From Hypnocyclicus thermotrophus (GTDB lineage: Bacteria; Fusobacteriota; Fusobacteriia; Fusobacteriales; Fusobacteriaceae), in assembly GCF_004365575.1 (NCBI RefSeq), contig NZ_SOBG01000001.1, positions 62,001 through 126,000 of the forward strand: DNA of 64,000 nucleotides, given 5' to 3'. The notes under the pieces were generated by a model. It searched no databases. It was not told the DNA's origin and saw nothing but the letters and a program-made list of their open reading frames with translations. The position numbers and the translations under genes were made by a program. The first letter of the stretch is position 1; each line of letters opens with the position of its first letter. This document shows, in pieces, positions 37,434 through 48,411 of this stretch.

Positions 37434-39407
37434 ATGAAATTAAAAAACAAAATGACTTTTTTATTGCTTGTTATGTCAGTATTACCTATCCTAATTTTAG
37501 GTTCTTTTACTTATCAATTAGGTGTAAAAAATAGTATCGATATTTCAAAACATGAGGCTAAAGAAAAAATTATTACTTTAAAAAGTAATATAAACGACTT
37601 TTTTAACAACGTTGATTTACACAGTGATATATTAATTAATGCTTACTTAAATAGAGGTTGGGACGGTTTTAAAACTCAATTTAATATAATTAATAAAAAA
37701 TTTAATAATGTCTATCTATCTGCTTATATAGGTTTTGAAGATTCAAAATTTTTAAGTGAACCAAACTTAGAACTTCCTGCTGATTATGACCCTACAAAAA
37801 GACCTTGGTATGGTATTGCTAAACGTAATGAAATTGTTATTACAGACCCTTATCCAGATGCGGGTACTAGTGATTTAGTAGTTACAATTGCAAAACAAGT
37901 AATAAAAGATGGTAAAAAAATTGGTGTACTTGGTTTTGATATGAATCTTTCTGCTATTCAATCACAAGTATTAAAAACTAAAATAGGTGAAAGTGGATAT
38001 GCTTTTTTATTACATGAAAATGGCCTTACACTATCACATCCAAATAAAAATATTGTTAATAAAAAAATTAATGATTTTTTAGGTAGTCAAGTAGATGAAT
38101 TGTTTACTTCTAACCCTCAAGGGGAAGTTGATTACACATTTAATAATGACAAAAAATTTTTAATTTATGAAAAAATTCCTTCTGCTAGATGGATAATTGC
38201 TGGTGGTACATCATATAAAGAATTTGAAGCTAGATTTAATTCTATAAAACTCTTTATAATTTTACTTACAATTATATTTTTGATATTTTCTATTATTATT
38301 TATTTTGTATTTAACAAGACTATTACTCAAAATATATATAAGTTTATAAATATATTTAAAGAAGGTGCAAATGGTAATCTAAATGTATCTTTAAATTTAA
38401 AGACTAATGATGAACTTGAAATGTTATCAAACGAATTTAATCAATTTATGAAAAAATTATCCCGTATTATAAATGAAGTTAAAAAATTATCTCAACAAGT
38501 AGAAAATGATACACGAGATATTACAGAATTAATAATTGCTGTAATTAATGGTGTTGAAGAATTACAAGGAATTAAACAATTAAATGAGCATATTAATAAA
38601 GTGCTTGATAATGTACGCAATCAAACAGCATCCTCTGAAGAAAGTCTTGCAGCTATTGAAGAAATATCCGCCACAAGTAAAGCTATGAGTGACAAAGTAA
38701 GATCCAGTGTTAATGCTTTTGAAAAAACTCTTAATATTACAAAATCTAGTTATAATAAAATTGATACTTTATCAAATACTATGCAAGAAATAAATAATAG
38801 TGTTGAAAATACTAATTCTCAAATAGATAAATTAAAAGCTATCTCCTCTGATATAGGAGAAATAGTTATAGCGATAAATAATGTTGCTGAACAAACTAAT
38901 TTACTTGCTTTAAATGCAGCTATTGAAGCAGCAAGAGCTGGAGAAGCTGGAAGAGGATTTGCTGTTGTCGCTGACGAAATAAGAAAACTTGCTGAACAAA
39001 CTAATAAAGAAACTGAAAAAATAGAAAAATTAATAGAAAATGTACAAAGAGAAGTAGATAATGTAAAAAATGGTGGCGAATTAGTAAAAACAAAAGTTAC
39101 TGAAGGACTTAGCTTAATGAATGAAACTAATGAGAATATTTCTGATATAATTGATTTAACTAATAAAAATAATGATGATATAGGAAATATAGCTTTTTCT
39201 ACTGATGAACAATCTACTGCTTCAACCGAAATTACTACTGCTATTAGTAGCATCGTAGATAATTCAACAAATATAGAATCATTGGCTACTGAAACAAGTC
39301 AAATATCTGAAAAAATAAAATTACTTTTAGAGGATAAAGTAGAGTTACTTTATAAATTAAATAAAATTGTAGAACAATTAAAAACTGATTTGGAGTTTTT
39401 TAAATAA
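37434..39407 (+). CDS. methyl-accepting chemotaxis protein with dCache sensor
   Basis: 657 aa. Membrane helix at about 8-30, an extracytoplasmic dCache-type domain ([34 protein letters not shown] is the ligand-pocket pattern), second helix at about 280-303, HAMP, then the long signalling coiled coil with the tip [40 protein letters not shown]. It signals to CheA/CheW. Ligand unknown, amino acids being common for this sensor class. AAGGGGGTATTAAA precedes the ATG. Confidence 0.9.
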   Translation: MKLKNKMTFLLLVMSVLPILILGSFTYQLGVKNSIDISKHEAKEKIITLKSNINDFFNNVDLHSDILINAYLNRGWDGFKTQFNIINKKFNNVYLSAYIGFEDSKFLSEPNLELPADYDPTKRPWYGIAKRNEIVITDPYPDAGTSDLVVTIAKQVIKDGKKIGVLGFDMNLSAIQSQVLKTKIGESGYAFLLHENGLTLSHPNKNIVNKKINDFLGSQVDELFTSNPQGEVDYTFNNDKKFLIYEKIPSARWIIAGGTSYKEFEARFNSIKLFIILLTIIFLIFSIIIYFVFNKTITQNIYKFINIFKEGANGNLNVSLNLKTNDELEMLSNEFNQFMKKLSRIINEVKKLSQQVENDTRDITELIIAVINGVEELQGIKQLNEHINKVLDNVRNQTASSEESLAAIEEISATSKAMSDKVRSSVNAFEKTLNITKSSYNKIDTLSNTMQEINNSVENTNSQIDKLKAISSDIGEIVIAINNVAEQTNLLALNAAIEAARAGEAGRGFAVVADEIRKLAEQTNKETEKIEKLIENVQREVDNVKNGGELVKTKVTEGLSLMNETNENISDIIDLTNKNNDDIGNIAFSTDEQSTASTEITTAISSIVDNSTNIESLATETSQISEKIKLLLEDKVELLYKLNKIVEQLKTDLEFFK

Positions 39408-39468
39408 ATTTGAATTTATTATAATATTTATTGTATAATAAAATATCTTAATGAAAGGAGATGGTAAG

Positions 39469-39843
39469 GTGAAAAAAATTTTACTTGTATTTTTTATACT
39501 ATCAAATTTTGCTTTTGGACTTGAAGTTAATAGAGATATTTTAACTACATCTATAGAAAATAGAGAGCCTATAAACGAAATATCTGAGTTTAATCTATAT
39601 GATAAAGCTTATTATTTTACAGAAATTACTAATGCTAATGAAGAACAGTATATATATCACGTTTGGTACTATATTCAAGAAAATGGTATTAAAAATAAAA
39701 TGGCAAAAGTTAAATTAAAAGTAGCTGGTAATAGATGGAGAACTTGGTCTTCAAAAAATTTATGGCTAGAAGGTGTTTGGGAAGTTGAAGTTGTTGATAA
39801 AGATAATAATCTCTTATCAAAAAAAGAATTTGTAGTTAAATAG
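39469..39843 (+). CDS. DUF2914-type secreted protein
   Basis: 124 aa from a GTG start (AAAGGAGATGGTAAG upstream); a signal peptide ends near SNFAFG. The domain YYFTEITNANEEQYIYHVWYYIQ...GNRWRTWSSKNLW...GVWEVEVVDKDNNLL is the DUF2914 pattern with its WRTWSSK motif. Probably periplasmic. Function unknown; the single-domain secreted form is uncommon, since DUF2914 is often found at the end of larger proteins. Terminator follows directly. Confidence 0.7.
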   Translation: MKKILLVFFILSNFAFGLEVNRDILTTSIENREPINEISEFNLYDKAYYFTEITNANEEQYIYHVWYYIQENGIKNKMAKVKLKVAGNRWRTWSSKNLWLEGVWEVEVVDKDNNLLSKKEFVVK

Positions 39844-39845
39844 CA

Positions 39846-39877
39846 TAAAAACCCCTTGAAGATTCAAGGGGTTTTTA
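39846..39877. terminator. bidirectional terminator
   Basis: TAAAAACCCCTTGAA pairs with TTCAAGGGGTTTTTA; a two-base loop. Confidence 0.85.
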
Positions 39878-41489
39878 TATAAATTTTTCATCTATTATTT
39901 TATCTTTTCCTTTATTTTTGGCCAAATATAATAATGTATCTATTTTAGATAATATTTTATCCTTTTTATAATCTTCTACATCTATAATTCCAGCACTAAA
40001 TGTAACATTTTTATAAGATCCGTAATTTATTTTTTTTATTTTTTTTCTAATTTCTTCTAATATATATTTAGATTCTTGTAGAGTTTTATCTGGAAAAATA
40101 ACTAAAAATTCTTCTCCACCTATTCTTCCTGGTATTATAAAATTATTTGTATATTGCCCGAGTATCTCTCCTATTTTCCTTAATACAAAATCACCTATTG
40201 AATGACCATATGTATCGTTAATCTCTTTAAAGTCATCTATATCTATAATTGCTATACAAAATTTTTTCTTTTGTTTATAAGCCTCTGAAGTTCTCCCAAT
40301 ATCTTTCTTCTATTAAAAATATTTGTAAGTTCATCAATTGTAGCCATCTTTATAAGTTTTGCATTTAAATGTTCTAACTCTTTTGTTCTTTTTTCTACCT
40401 CTAATTTTAATATTTTTTTTGCTTTTTCTTTTTGTTTTATTCTTATTTCTAAATATCCTACAATAATAGTTGAAATGAAAACAATATAAATAACATATCT
40501 AATATTAATATTAAATTTAGATGGTTTATTAATTATAATACTATTTTTAGGAATATATTTCACTTTAAATTCTTTTAATTTATTATAATCAAAATAATAT
40601 TTTGTACTTGTATCTAATATTAATCTATCTGGAAATTCATTATACACAAGATACCTTAAAGCGATTTGAGCAGCTTTTTTACCTTGATTTTTCCCAGAAA
40701 CTAAACTCCCACCAATAATTCCTTTATTTAAATAAAAATCCCATGCTCCAAATATCGGTACTGTTGCTACAGTATTAATTTTTGTTAATGCTTCTTTATA
40801 ACTTAGAAACCTCCCGGACCTATCTCTATTTAAGGTAAGTAAAAAAATTACACTACTATTAGTATCTAATTTTGATATATTCTCTACTAAATCTTCTATA
40901 ACAAAATCTCTAATAAGATGAATATCTAAATATTTTTTATATATTTCTATTTCTGGTGAAATTTCCTTATATATTTTTTGCCCAGTTAATGTATTATCCA
41001 GTATAATATATACTTTATTTCTTCTAGGAAACATTTTTATAAGTGCTTCAAATGTGTCACTAACATTTATCTGCTCTTTTACTCCTGCTATAATTGATGC
41101 TTTACTTATATCATAATCTTCAAAATTATTTACTCCACAAAAAACTATAGGAATATTTTTAAAAAGTGTATCTCCATAATCAAGTGCAAATTCAAATGCT
41201 GCATTATCTACAGCTATAATCAAATCAAAATTAATTGTATACACTTTTTCTTTATACAAGTCTATAAGTTTATTATAATATTCTTTTGTAAAATTTCTTT
41301 TTGTATCTAAATATTCATAATATATTTTTATATTAGGATAATCGCTTAATTTTTCTTTAATTCCTTCTGATATAGAATCTGTCCATTCGAGGCCTTGATG
41401 ATACGAGTATATCACCAATACTTTTTTTCATTTGCAAATCCATTAATAATAATTACAAAAAATATAAAAATGGTTATAAAATATTTCAT
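39875..41489 (-). pseudogene. ABC_sub_bind-like sensor GGDEF protein, interrupted by two frame breaks
   Basis: Joined, the parts read: start at 41489 (GGGAGGGAATACA upstream), signal peptide MKYFITIFIFFVIIINGFA, periplasmic ABC_sub_bind-like sensor (VIYSYHQGLEWTDS...FCGVNNFEDY), membrane helix, coiled coil, and a GGDEF domain with an intact GGEEF at 40106-40120. The frame is lost after GFANEKK in an A7 tract (41422-41428) and again in an A6T4 tract (40258-40267), each time by -1. The middle frame 40252-41418 is the longest open piece. Either a recent pseudogene, sequencing errors in homopolymers, or slippage (see findings). Confidence 0.75.
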
Positions 41490-41610
41490 TGTATTCCCTC
41501 CCAATCCTTAATAATAATTTTACTACATTTTCTCAAAAAATACTATTATTAAAAAATAATTGATAAATATAAAAATTTTTCTTATAATTTAAATAAAAAG
41601 GAGGAAAACT

Positions 41611-42003
41611 ATGTTTGAAATAATAATTCATACATCAAAACGAAATGAGATGATAGATATATCATCAAAAGTATATAAGTTAATCAAAGAAAATAATTTA
41701 CAAAACGGCATATTATATCTACATGTTATGCATACAACGGCTGCTATTACAATAAATGAAAATGCTGACAATGATGTAAAAATAGATTTAATAAATGCTT
41801 TAAACTCTTTAGTCCCTAATATAAAATTTTATCATTATGAAGGAAATTCTGATGCTCATTTAAAAACTAGTCTTATTGGTAATTCTGTAAATATATTAAT
41901 TGAAAATGGTAATCCGATTTTAGGTACTTGGCAAGGGATATATTTTTGTGAATTTGACGGTCCTAGAAAAAGAAAAGTTGTTGCAAAATTTATAAAAGAA
42001 TAA
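41611..42003 (+). CDS. yjbQ: YjbQ/UPF0047 family protein
   Basis: 130 aa. HVMHTTAAITINENADNDVKIDL, HYEGNSDAHLKTSLIG and LGTWQGIYFCEFDGPRKRKV are the three conserved blocks, with the histidines that form the putative active site. Family members show weak thiamine-phosphate synthase activity in complementation, hence the name secondary thiamine-phosphate synthase; the true role is unsettled. AAAAGGAGGAAAACT precedes the ATG. Confidence 0.9.
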   Translation: MFEIIIHTSKRNEMIDISSKVYKLIKENNLQNGILYLHVMHTTAAITINENADNDVKIDLINALNSLVPNIKFYHYEGNSDAHLKTSLIGNSVNILIENGNPILGTWQGIYFCEFDGPRKRKVVAKFIKE

Positions 42004-42052
42004 AAAAAGCTGTCAAAATTTTGACAGCTTTAAGTGTCAGTGATGACACTTT

Positions 42053-42055
<3 letters not shown>
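42003..42055. terminator. two adjacent terminator hairpins
   Basis: AAAGCTGTCAAAATTTTGACAGCTTT (a perfect palindrome, 42005-42030) is followed by AGTGTCA-GTGA-TGACACT and T5 (42033-42055). Together they close yjbQ and the convergent nfnB. Confidence 0.85.
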
Positions 42056-44283
<2,228 letters not shown>

Positions 44284-44331
44284 ATTTCTACTCCTTTATA
44301 CTAAAACTCTACAAAATTTTTACTATATATA

Positions 44332-44359
44332 ATTATATCTATTTACTATATTATTTCAA
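44332..44359 (-). promoter_or_regulatory. promoter of nfnAB
   Basis: TTGAAA (44354-44359) and TATAAT (44332-44337) on the minus strand, spacer 16. The remainder of 44284-44587 holds only this and the adh terminator. Confidence 0.55.
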
Positions 44360-44461
44360 AGTATAATAAATAGATTTATTTTTTTATAAAAAATATCCTA
44401 AAAAATAAATACAAAAGTATTAAATAATTATACAAAATTTTAATACTTAAGTCAATATTAA

Positions 44462-44500
44462 AAAAGGAGATACTTTAAAATAAAGTTTTCTCCTTTAATT
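44462..44500 (-). terminator. terminator of the alcohol dehydrogenase gene
   Basis: AAAGGAGATACTTTA pairs with TAAAGTTTTCTCCTTT around AAA with one mismatch; T5 follows on the minus strand, about 88 bases after the stop. Confidence 0.65.
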
Positions 44501-44587
44501 AATAATTTATTTTATCACGATTTAATCTACTTCTTTATATATTTCCTATAAATCTTTCATATAACTCTTTATTTAGTTTTTATTTAA

Positions 44588-45754
44588 TTAATAGGCTTTT
44601 TTAAGAATTTCTCTCATTATATCAATAGTTAAATCATGTGTTTCTGATATATTATTTATATGATGTGCTTCCAAACTTTTTATTATATCTTCTATCTGTT
44701 CTTCTTTTATACCATAATCAGAAAGATGCGTTTTTATTCCTAATTTTTCAAAAAATTCTCTTGTTTTATTTATTGCAATATCAATTTTTTCATCATCATT
44801 TTCTATATCTATTTCCCATACTCTCTCAGCATATTGGATAAGTTTATCTCTTTTTTTATCTTTTCTTACTTCCCATATAGCTGGCTGAAGTATAGATAAA
44901 GTTTTTCCATGATCTATCCCAAATAAATATGTAAGTTCATGCCCCATAGCGTGTGTCGCCCAATCTTGTGGCACTCCAAGTCCTATAAGACCATTTAAAG
45001 CCATAGTAGCGCTCCACATAAAGTTAGCTCTGCTATTATAGTCATTTTCTTTAGTTAAACAATCATCTGCTATTTCAATTAGAGTTTTTAATATTCCTTC
45101 TGCCATTCTATCTTGTATTTTTGCATCTACAGGATATGTTACATATTGTTCTACTGTATGTATAAATGTATCTGCTATTCCATTTGCCACTTGTGTTTTA
45201 GGGAGTGTATATGTAAGCTCTGGTTCTAAAATTGAAAATTTAGGAAATGAATGTTTACTCATAACTGGAAATTTACCATTTTTATGACTAACAACTGCTC
45301 CACTATTCATTTCAGAACCTGTTGCAGGCAATGTAACTACTGTTCCAATTGGTATTATTTTACTAAAATCATTTTCGTTAAATTTTCCATATAATAAATT
45401 TTCTGGAGTCTCTCCTTTGTAATTAGCAGCTAAATTAATAAATTTAGTTCCATCCATTACACTTCCGCCTCCTACAGCTAATAAAAAATCAATGTTTTCT
45501 TTTTTTACTATATCTACTGCTTTCATTAAAGTATCATATTTAGGATTTGGCTCTATTCCTCCAAATTCAAAAATAACTCTTTTTCCATTATTAATAGCAT
45601 TATATACTTTATCAAAAGTTCCAAATCTCTTAACGCTTCCTCCACCATAAGTAATAAGAACTCTTGCATTATCTTTAATTAATTTATTTAATTCTTTTAT
45701 TCTGTCTTTTCCAAATACTATTTTTGTTGGATTTTGAAAATCAAAATTAAACAT
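44588..45754 (-). CDS. iron-containing alcohol dehydrogenase (YqhD/BDH type)
   Basis: 388 aa. NAD(P) site LLAVGGGSVMDGTKFIN; metal ligands in DTFIHTVEQYV (Asp, His), GHELTYLFGIDHGKT (His, His). The order and FGGIEPNPKYDTLMKAV match YqhD and the butanol dehydrogenases, which reduce aldehydes with NADPH or NADH. Preceded by a MerR-type promoter and by a MerR gene in the same direction, so it is probably induced by an aldehyde or electrophile. AGGAGGTATGAA precedes the ATG. Confidence 0.9.
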   Translation of the reverse strand: MFNFDFQNPTKIVFGKDRIKELNKLIKDNARVLITYGGGSVKRFGTFDKVYNAINNGKRVIFEFGGIEPNPKYDTLMKAVDIVKKENIDFLLAVGGGSVMDGTKFINLAANYKGETPENLLYGKFNENDFSKIIPIGTVVTLPATGSEMNSGAVVSHKNGKFPVMSKHSFPKFSILEPELTYTLPKTQVANGIADTFIHTVEQYVTYPVDAKIQDRMAEGILKTLIEIADDCLTKENDYNSRANFMWSATMALNGLIGLGVPQDWATHAMGHELTYLFGIDHGKTLSILQPAIWEVRKDKKRDKLIQYAERVWEIDIENDDEKIDIAINKTREFFEKLGIKTHLSDYGIKEEQIEDIIKSLEAHHINNISETHDLTIDIMREILKKAY

Positions 45755-45797
45755 TTCATACCTCCTATTTTTTTCTTTCTTTTTTATCTCTAATAGA

Positions 45798-45828
45798 AGT
45801 ATACTCCTTAAAGTTAACTCTAAGTCAA
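45798..45828 (-). promoter_or_regulatory. MerR-type promoter of adh with 19-bp spacer
   Basis: Minus strand TTGACT (45823-45828), 19-base spacer, TATACT (45798-45803). The spacer holds the dyad CTTAAAGTTAACTCTAAG (45807-45824). An overlong spacer with a dyad is the hallmark of MerR-activated promoters. The -35 box overlaps the last codons of the merR gene. Confidence 0.88.
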
Positions 45829-46190
45829 GTTTTTTTTATTTGATCATTATACCATTTTATTTTCATATCTATTTTATTTAAATTTTTTTCTAAATCTTCC
45901 ATTTTTTTTAATACTTTTTCTTTATGATTTTTCAATATCTCTAATCTTTTAGGAATAGTTTTATCTCCTTCTAAAATAAGTTCTACAAGTTTTTTTATGT
46001 CTTCCATTGACATCCCAGTTTCTTTAAAGCATTTTATTAAATTTATCCACTCAATATCTTTTTTTTTAAAAACTCTTTTCCCACTTTCATCTCTATTTAT
46101 TGGTAATAAAATTTTTTCTTTTTCATAATATCTAAGTGTAAATGTTGTTAAATTTACTTTTTCTGCTACCTCTCCTATTGTATAATTCAT
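45825..46190 (-). CDS. MerR-family regulator
   Basis: 121 aa. Winged HTH (YTIGEVAEKVNLTTFTLRYYEKEKILLP), then a short dimerisation coiled coil (LEILKNHKEKVLKKMEDLEKNLNKIDMKI). No cysteines at metal-sensing positions, so a metal-free AdhR/NmlR-like regulator that senses aldehydes or another electrophile is likely. It lies directly upstream of adh and should activate it through the 19-bp promoter. Confidence 0.88.
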   Translation of the reverse strand: MNYTIGEVAEKVNLTTFTLRYYEKEKILLPINRDESGKRVFKKKDIEWINLIKCFKETGMSMEDIKKLVELILEGDKTIPKRLEILKNHKEKVLKKMEDLEKNLNKIDMKIKWYNDQIKKT

Positions 46191-46315
46191 AATTCTCCTT
46201 TCATTATTTTTTATTAATTTACTTTGTTTCTACATATTTTTAAAAATAAAAAACATATAAAAACTTACAATTATATTCATTTATATAATGAAATTTTTTT
46301 ATTAACACTTCTATA

Positions 46316-46356
46316 AAAACTAATAATTTTAATTTATAGATAAATTCATTAGTTTT
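46316..46356. other. palindromic region upstream of parA, possible partition or operator site
   Basis: AAAACTAAT (46316-46324) pairs with ATTAGTTTT (46348-46356), with an inner AATTTAT/ATAAATT. It sits in the 310-base gap between merR and parA, where parS or a ParA-regulated operator would be expected. Nothing else is seen in this gap except the parA promoter. Confidence 0.4.
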
Positions 46357-46443
46357 ATGCAAATTTTATTATATCACAAATTATTAAAAAAATTTTATTT
46401 TTATTTTTTTTATTAATTATTTTTTTAATTTGATTTTTTAAGC

Positions 46444-46472
46444 TTGATTTTTCAATTTAACTGTACTATACT
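46444..46472 (+). promoter_or_regulatory. promoter of parAB
   Basis: TTGATT (46444-46449), 17 bases, TATACT (46467-46472), 29 bases before the ATG at 46501. Confidence 0.7.
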
Positions 46473-46500
46473 TAACTTAGGTATTTATTTGGAGGAACTT

Positions 46501-47460
46501 ATGAATAAACGTGGAGGAAAAAGAGAAGGCGCTGGTAGAAAGAAAATAAAAAAATCATTAAAAAGAGATAAACAATGGAGGATATCTGTAAATGAAAAAG
46601 AATTAGAAATTTTAAATAAAAAATATGATGCACGAGCAAAACAAATCCTAATAAAAAATCTAATTAAAGGAGAGAAAAATATGCTAATAATTTCCATTTT
46701 AAACCAAAAAGGTGGTATTGGTAAAACAACTTCTGTAAGAAATATTGGATATCTTCTATCTAAAAAAGGTAAAAAAGTATTACTTGTTGATATGGACCAA
46801 CAAGGTAATTTAACAACAAGTTTTGGTATAGACAAAAGAGAACTAAAATTTACTATTTATGATTTATTAAAAGATACCGCTCAAAAAGATTATACATTAC
46901 CTACTGAAGATGTTATTATTAATGTACAAAAAAATCTTGATATTATTCCTAGTAATATACATTTAGCTAGAGCTGATTATTTCTTTGGAAATGTTCGTGG
47001 CCGTGAATACTTGTTAAAAGAAATATTAAAAGATGTATCATATATGTATGATTATTGTCTTATAGATTGTCCACCAAATCTTGGTGTAATCACTGATAAT
47101 GCTTTAGTTGCTAGTAATCGTGTATATGTACCCATAAAAGCTGAAAAATTTGCACTTGAAGGCATAAATGATTTATTAGATACTATAGAAGATGTAAAAA
47201 AATTCTTTAATTCCGAAGTAGAAATAAGTGGTGTATTTTTAAATCAATTAAAAGTGCGAACTAACCTTCATGAGGTATTAACAAATGAAATAAAAGAGTA
47301 TTTTGGGGATAAAGTCCTAAAAACAACTATCAGAGACAGTATTAAAATAGCTGAAGCAAGTGCTTTAAACCAATCAATTACAGAATATTCTCCAACTAGT
47401 ACTGTTGCAAAAGATTTTAAAAAATTAGTAGACGAAATACTTGAAAGAGAGGAAGGATAA
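46501..47460 (+). CDS. parA: ParA partition ATPase with N-terminal extension and internal restart
   Basis: 319 aa. Residues 61-319 are a complete ParA: deviant Walker A ILNQKGGIGKTTS, LLVDMDQQGNLTTSFG, Walker B CLIDCPPNLG. Residues 1-60 are a basic stretch (KRGGKREGAGRKKIKK) followed by a ribbon-helix-helix-like segment (QWRISVNEKELEILNKKY). The start at 46501 has GGAGGAACTT; an in-frame ATG at 46681 has its own AAAGGAGAGAAAAAT, so a 259-aa short form is likely too. Such dual forms are known for IncC of RK2. Drives partition of the replicon with ParB. Confidence 0.88.
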   Translation: MNKRGGKREGAGRKKIKKSLKRDKQWRISVNEKELEILNKKYDARAKQILIKNLIKGEKNMLIISILNQKGGIGKTTSVRNIGYLLSKKGKKVLLVDMDQQGNLTTSFGIDKRELKFTIYDLLKDTAQKDYTLPTEDVIINVQKNLDIIPSNIHLARADYFFGNVRGREYLLKEILKDVSYMYDYCLIDCPPNLGVITDNALVASNRVYVPIKAEKFALEGINDLLDTIEDVKKFFNSEVEISGVFLNQLKVRTNLHEVLTNEIKEYFGDKVLKTTIRDSIKIAEASALNQSITEYSPTSTVAKDFKKLVDEILEREEG

Positions 47461-48386
47461 TGAAAAAAGATAAATTTTCAACTTTTCAAAACCCTTTATC
47501 AAAAAGAAAAGAACAAATAAATATTTCAGATAGTTTAATTTCTGAAAATACAAAACAATCTGAAATAGAAAAAAATAAAATTATACAAAAATTTGGTAAT
47601 ATTTCTAATATTACTAGTAATTTAATTAATTTAATTGATTTTGATAATAAAGAATTTATTAATAGAATTTATAATAGTGTTGATGAATTGAAAAATGATG
47701 AATTAAATGATTTAATTGAAAGTATAAAAGAAATCGGTTTAATAAATAGTGTATATTTAATTGAAAAAGATAATTTAAAAAATAATAAAAAGTTTATAAT
47801 TGTAAGTGGACTTCGTAGATTATTGGCTATAAAAAGCTTAATAGAAGCTGGTGAAACTATTCGTGAGATTAATAGAGTTATTATTTTTTCAAAAGATACT
47901 CCCGTTGATGTACTTAATAAAATAAGTATTGATGAAAATACAAAACGAAAAGATCTTACTATGCTAGAACTTAGCTATAAATTACGTAAAGACAGTAAAA
48001 TAAAAAAAATACCAATAGAACAACTTATGTCAGAACATAACCTTAATAGAAGAAAATTTTTTAGAATAACAAAAATTATGGATTATCCAAAAGAACTTCA
48101 AGAAATTGTAGATGAAATAGGAGTCAATAAAGCGGAAACTATTAATAAAATTCTTAAAATTAATAAATATAATGAAGATATAAGAGATATAATAAGCAGA
48201 TGTCAAATAATGACAGAAAGGGAACTAAATGATTATTATAAAAAAGTAGCAAAAAAAGAGAAAAAAACAATTGATATTAAAATCAATAATAAAAATACAC
48301 AAGCTGTTATAAAAATAAACAAAAAAATTACTCCTGAAATTAAACAATTATTAAAAGAATTTAACGAAAAAATAGAAAATTTATAA
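47460..48386 (+). CDS. parB: ParB-like partition protein
   Basis: 308 aa. The ParB/RepB N-domain is seen from about 75 on (LNDLIESIKEIGLINSVYLIEKD...FIIVSGLRRLLAIK), an HTH around 185-205 (IPIEQLMSEHNLNRRKFFRITKIMDYP) and a helical C-terminus. The Spo0J-type CTP-binding box GxxRxxA is approximated by SGLRRLLA. The start overlaps the parA stop (TAATG). Its cognate parS is unknown. Confidence 0.82.
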   Translation: MKKDKFSTFQNPLSKRKEQINISDSLISENTKQSEIEKNKIIQKFGNISNITSNLINLIDFDNKEFINRIYNSVDELKNDELNDLIESIKEIGLINSVYLIEKDNLKNNKKFIIVSGLRRLLAIKSLIEAGETIREINRVIIFSKDTPVDVLNKISIDENTKRKDLTMLELSYKLRKDSKIKKIPIEQLMSEHNLNRRKFFRITKIMDYPKELQEIVDEIGVNKAETINKILKINKYNEDIRDIISRCQIMTERELNDYYKKVAKKEKKTIDIKINNKNTQAVIKINKKITPEIKQLLKEFNEKIENL

Positions 48387-48411
48387 AGCTACCATTTCTT
48401 GGTAGCTTTTT
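48385..48411. terminator. terminator between parB and the convergent gene
   Basis: AAAGCTACC-ATTTCTT-GGTAGCTTT followed by T6. Confidence 0.85.

Noticed and set aside
38819-39253. 144-residue minus-strand frame inside the chemoreceptor
   Set aside because: Antisense of the conserved signalling tip; a common artefact of MCP genes.
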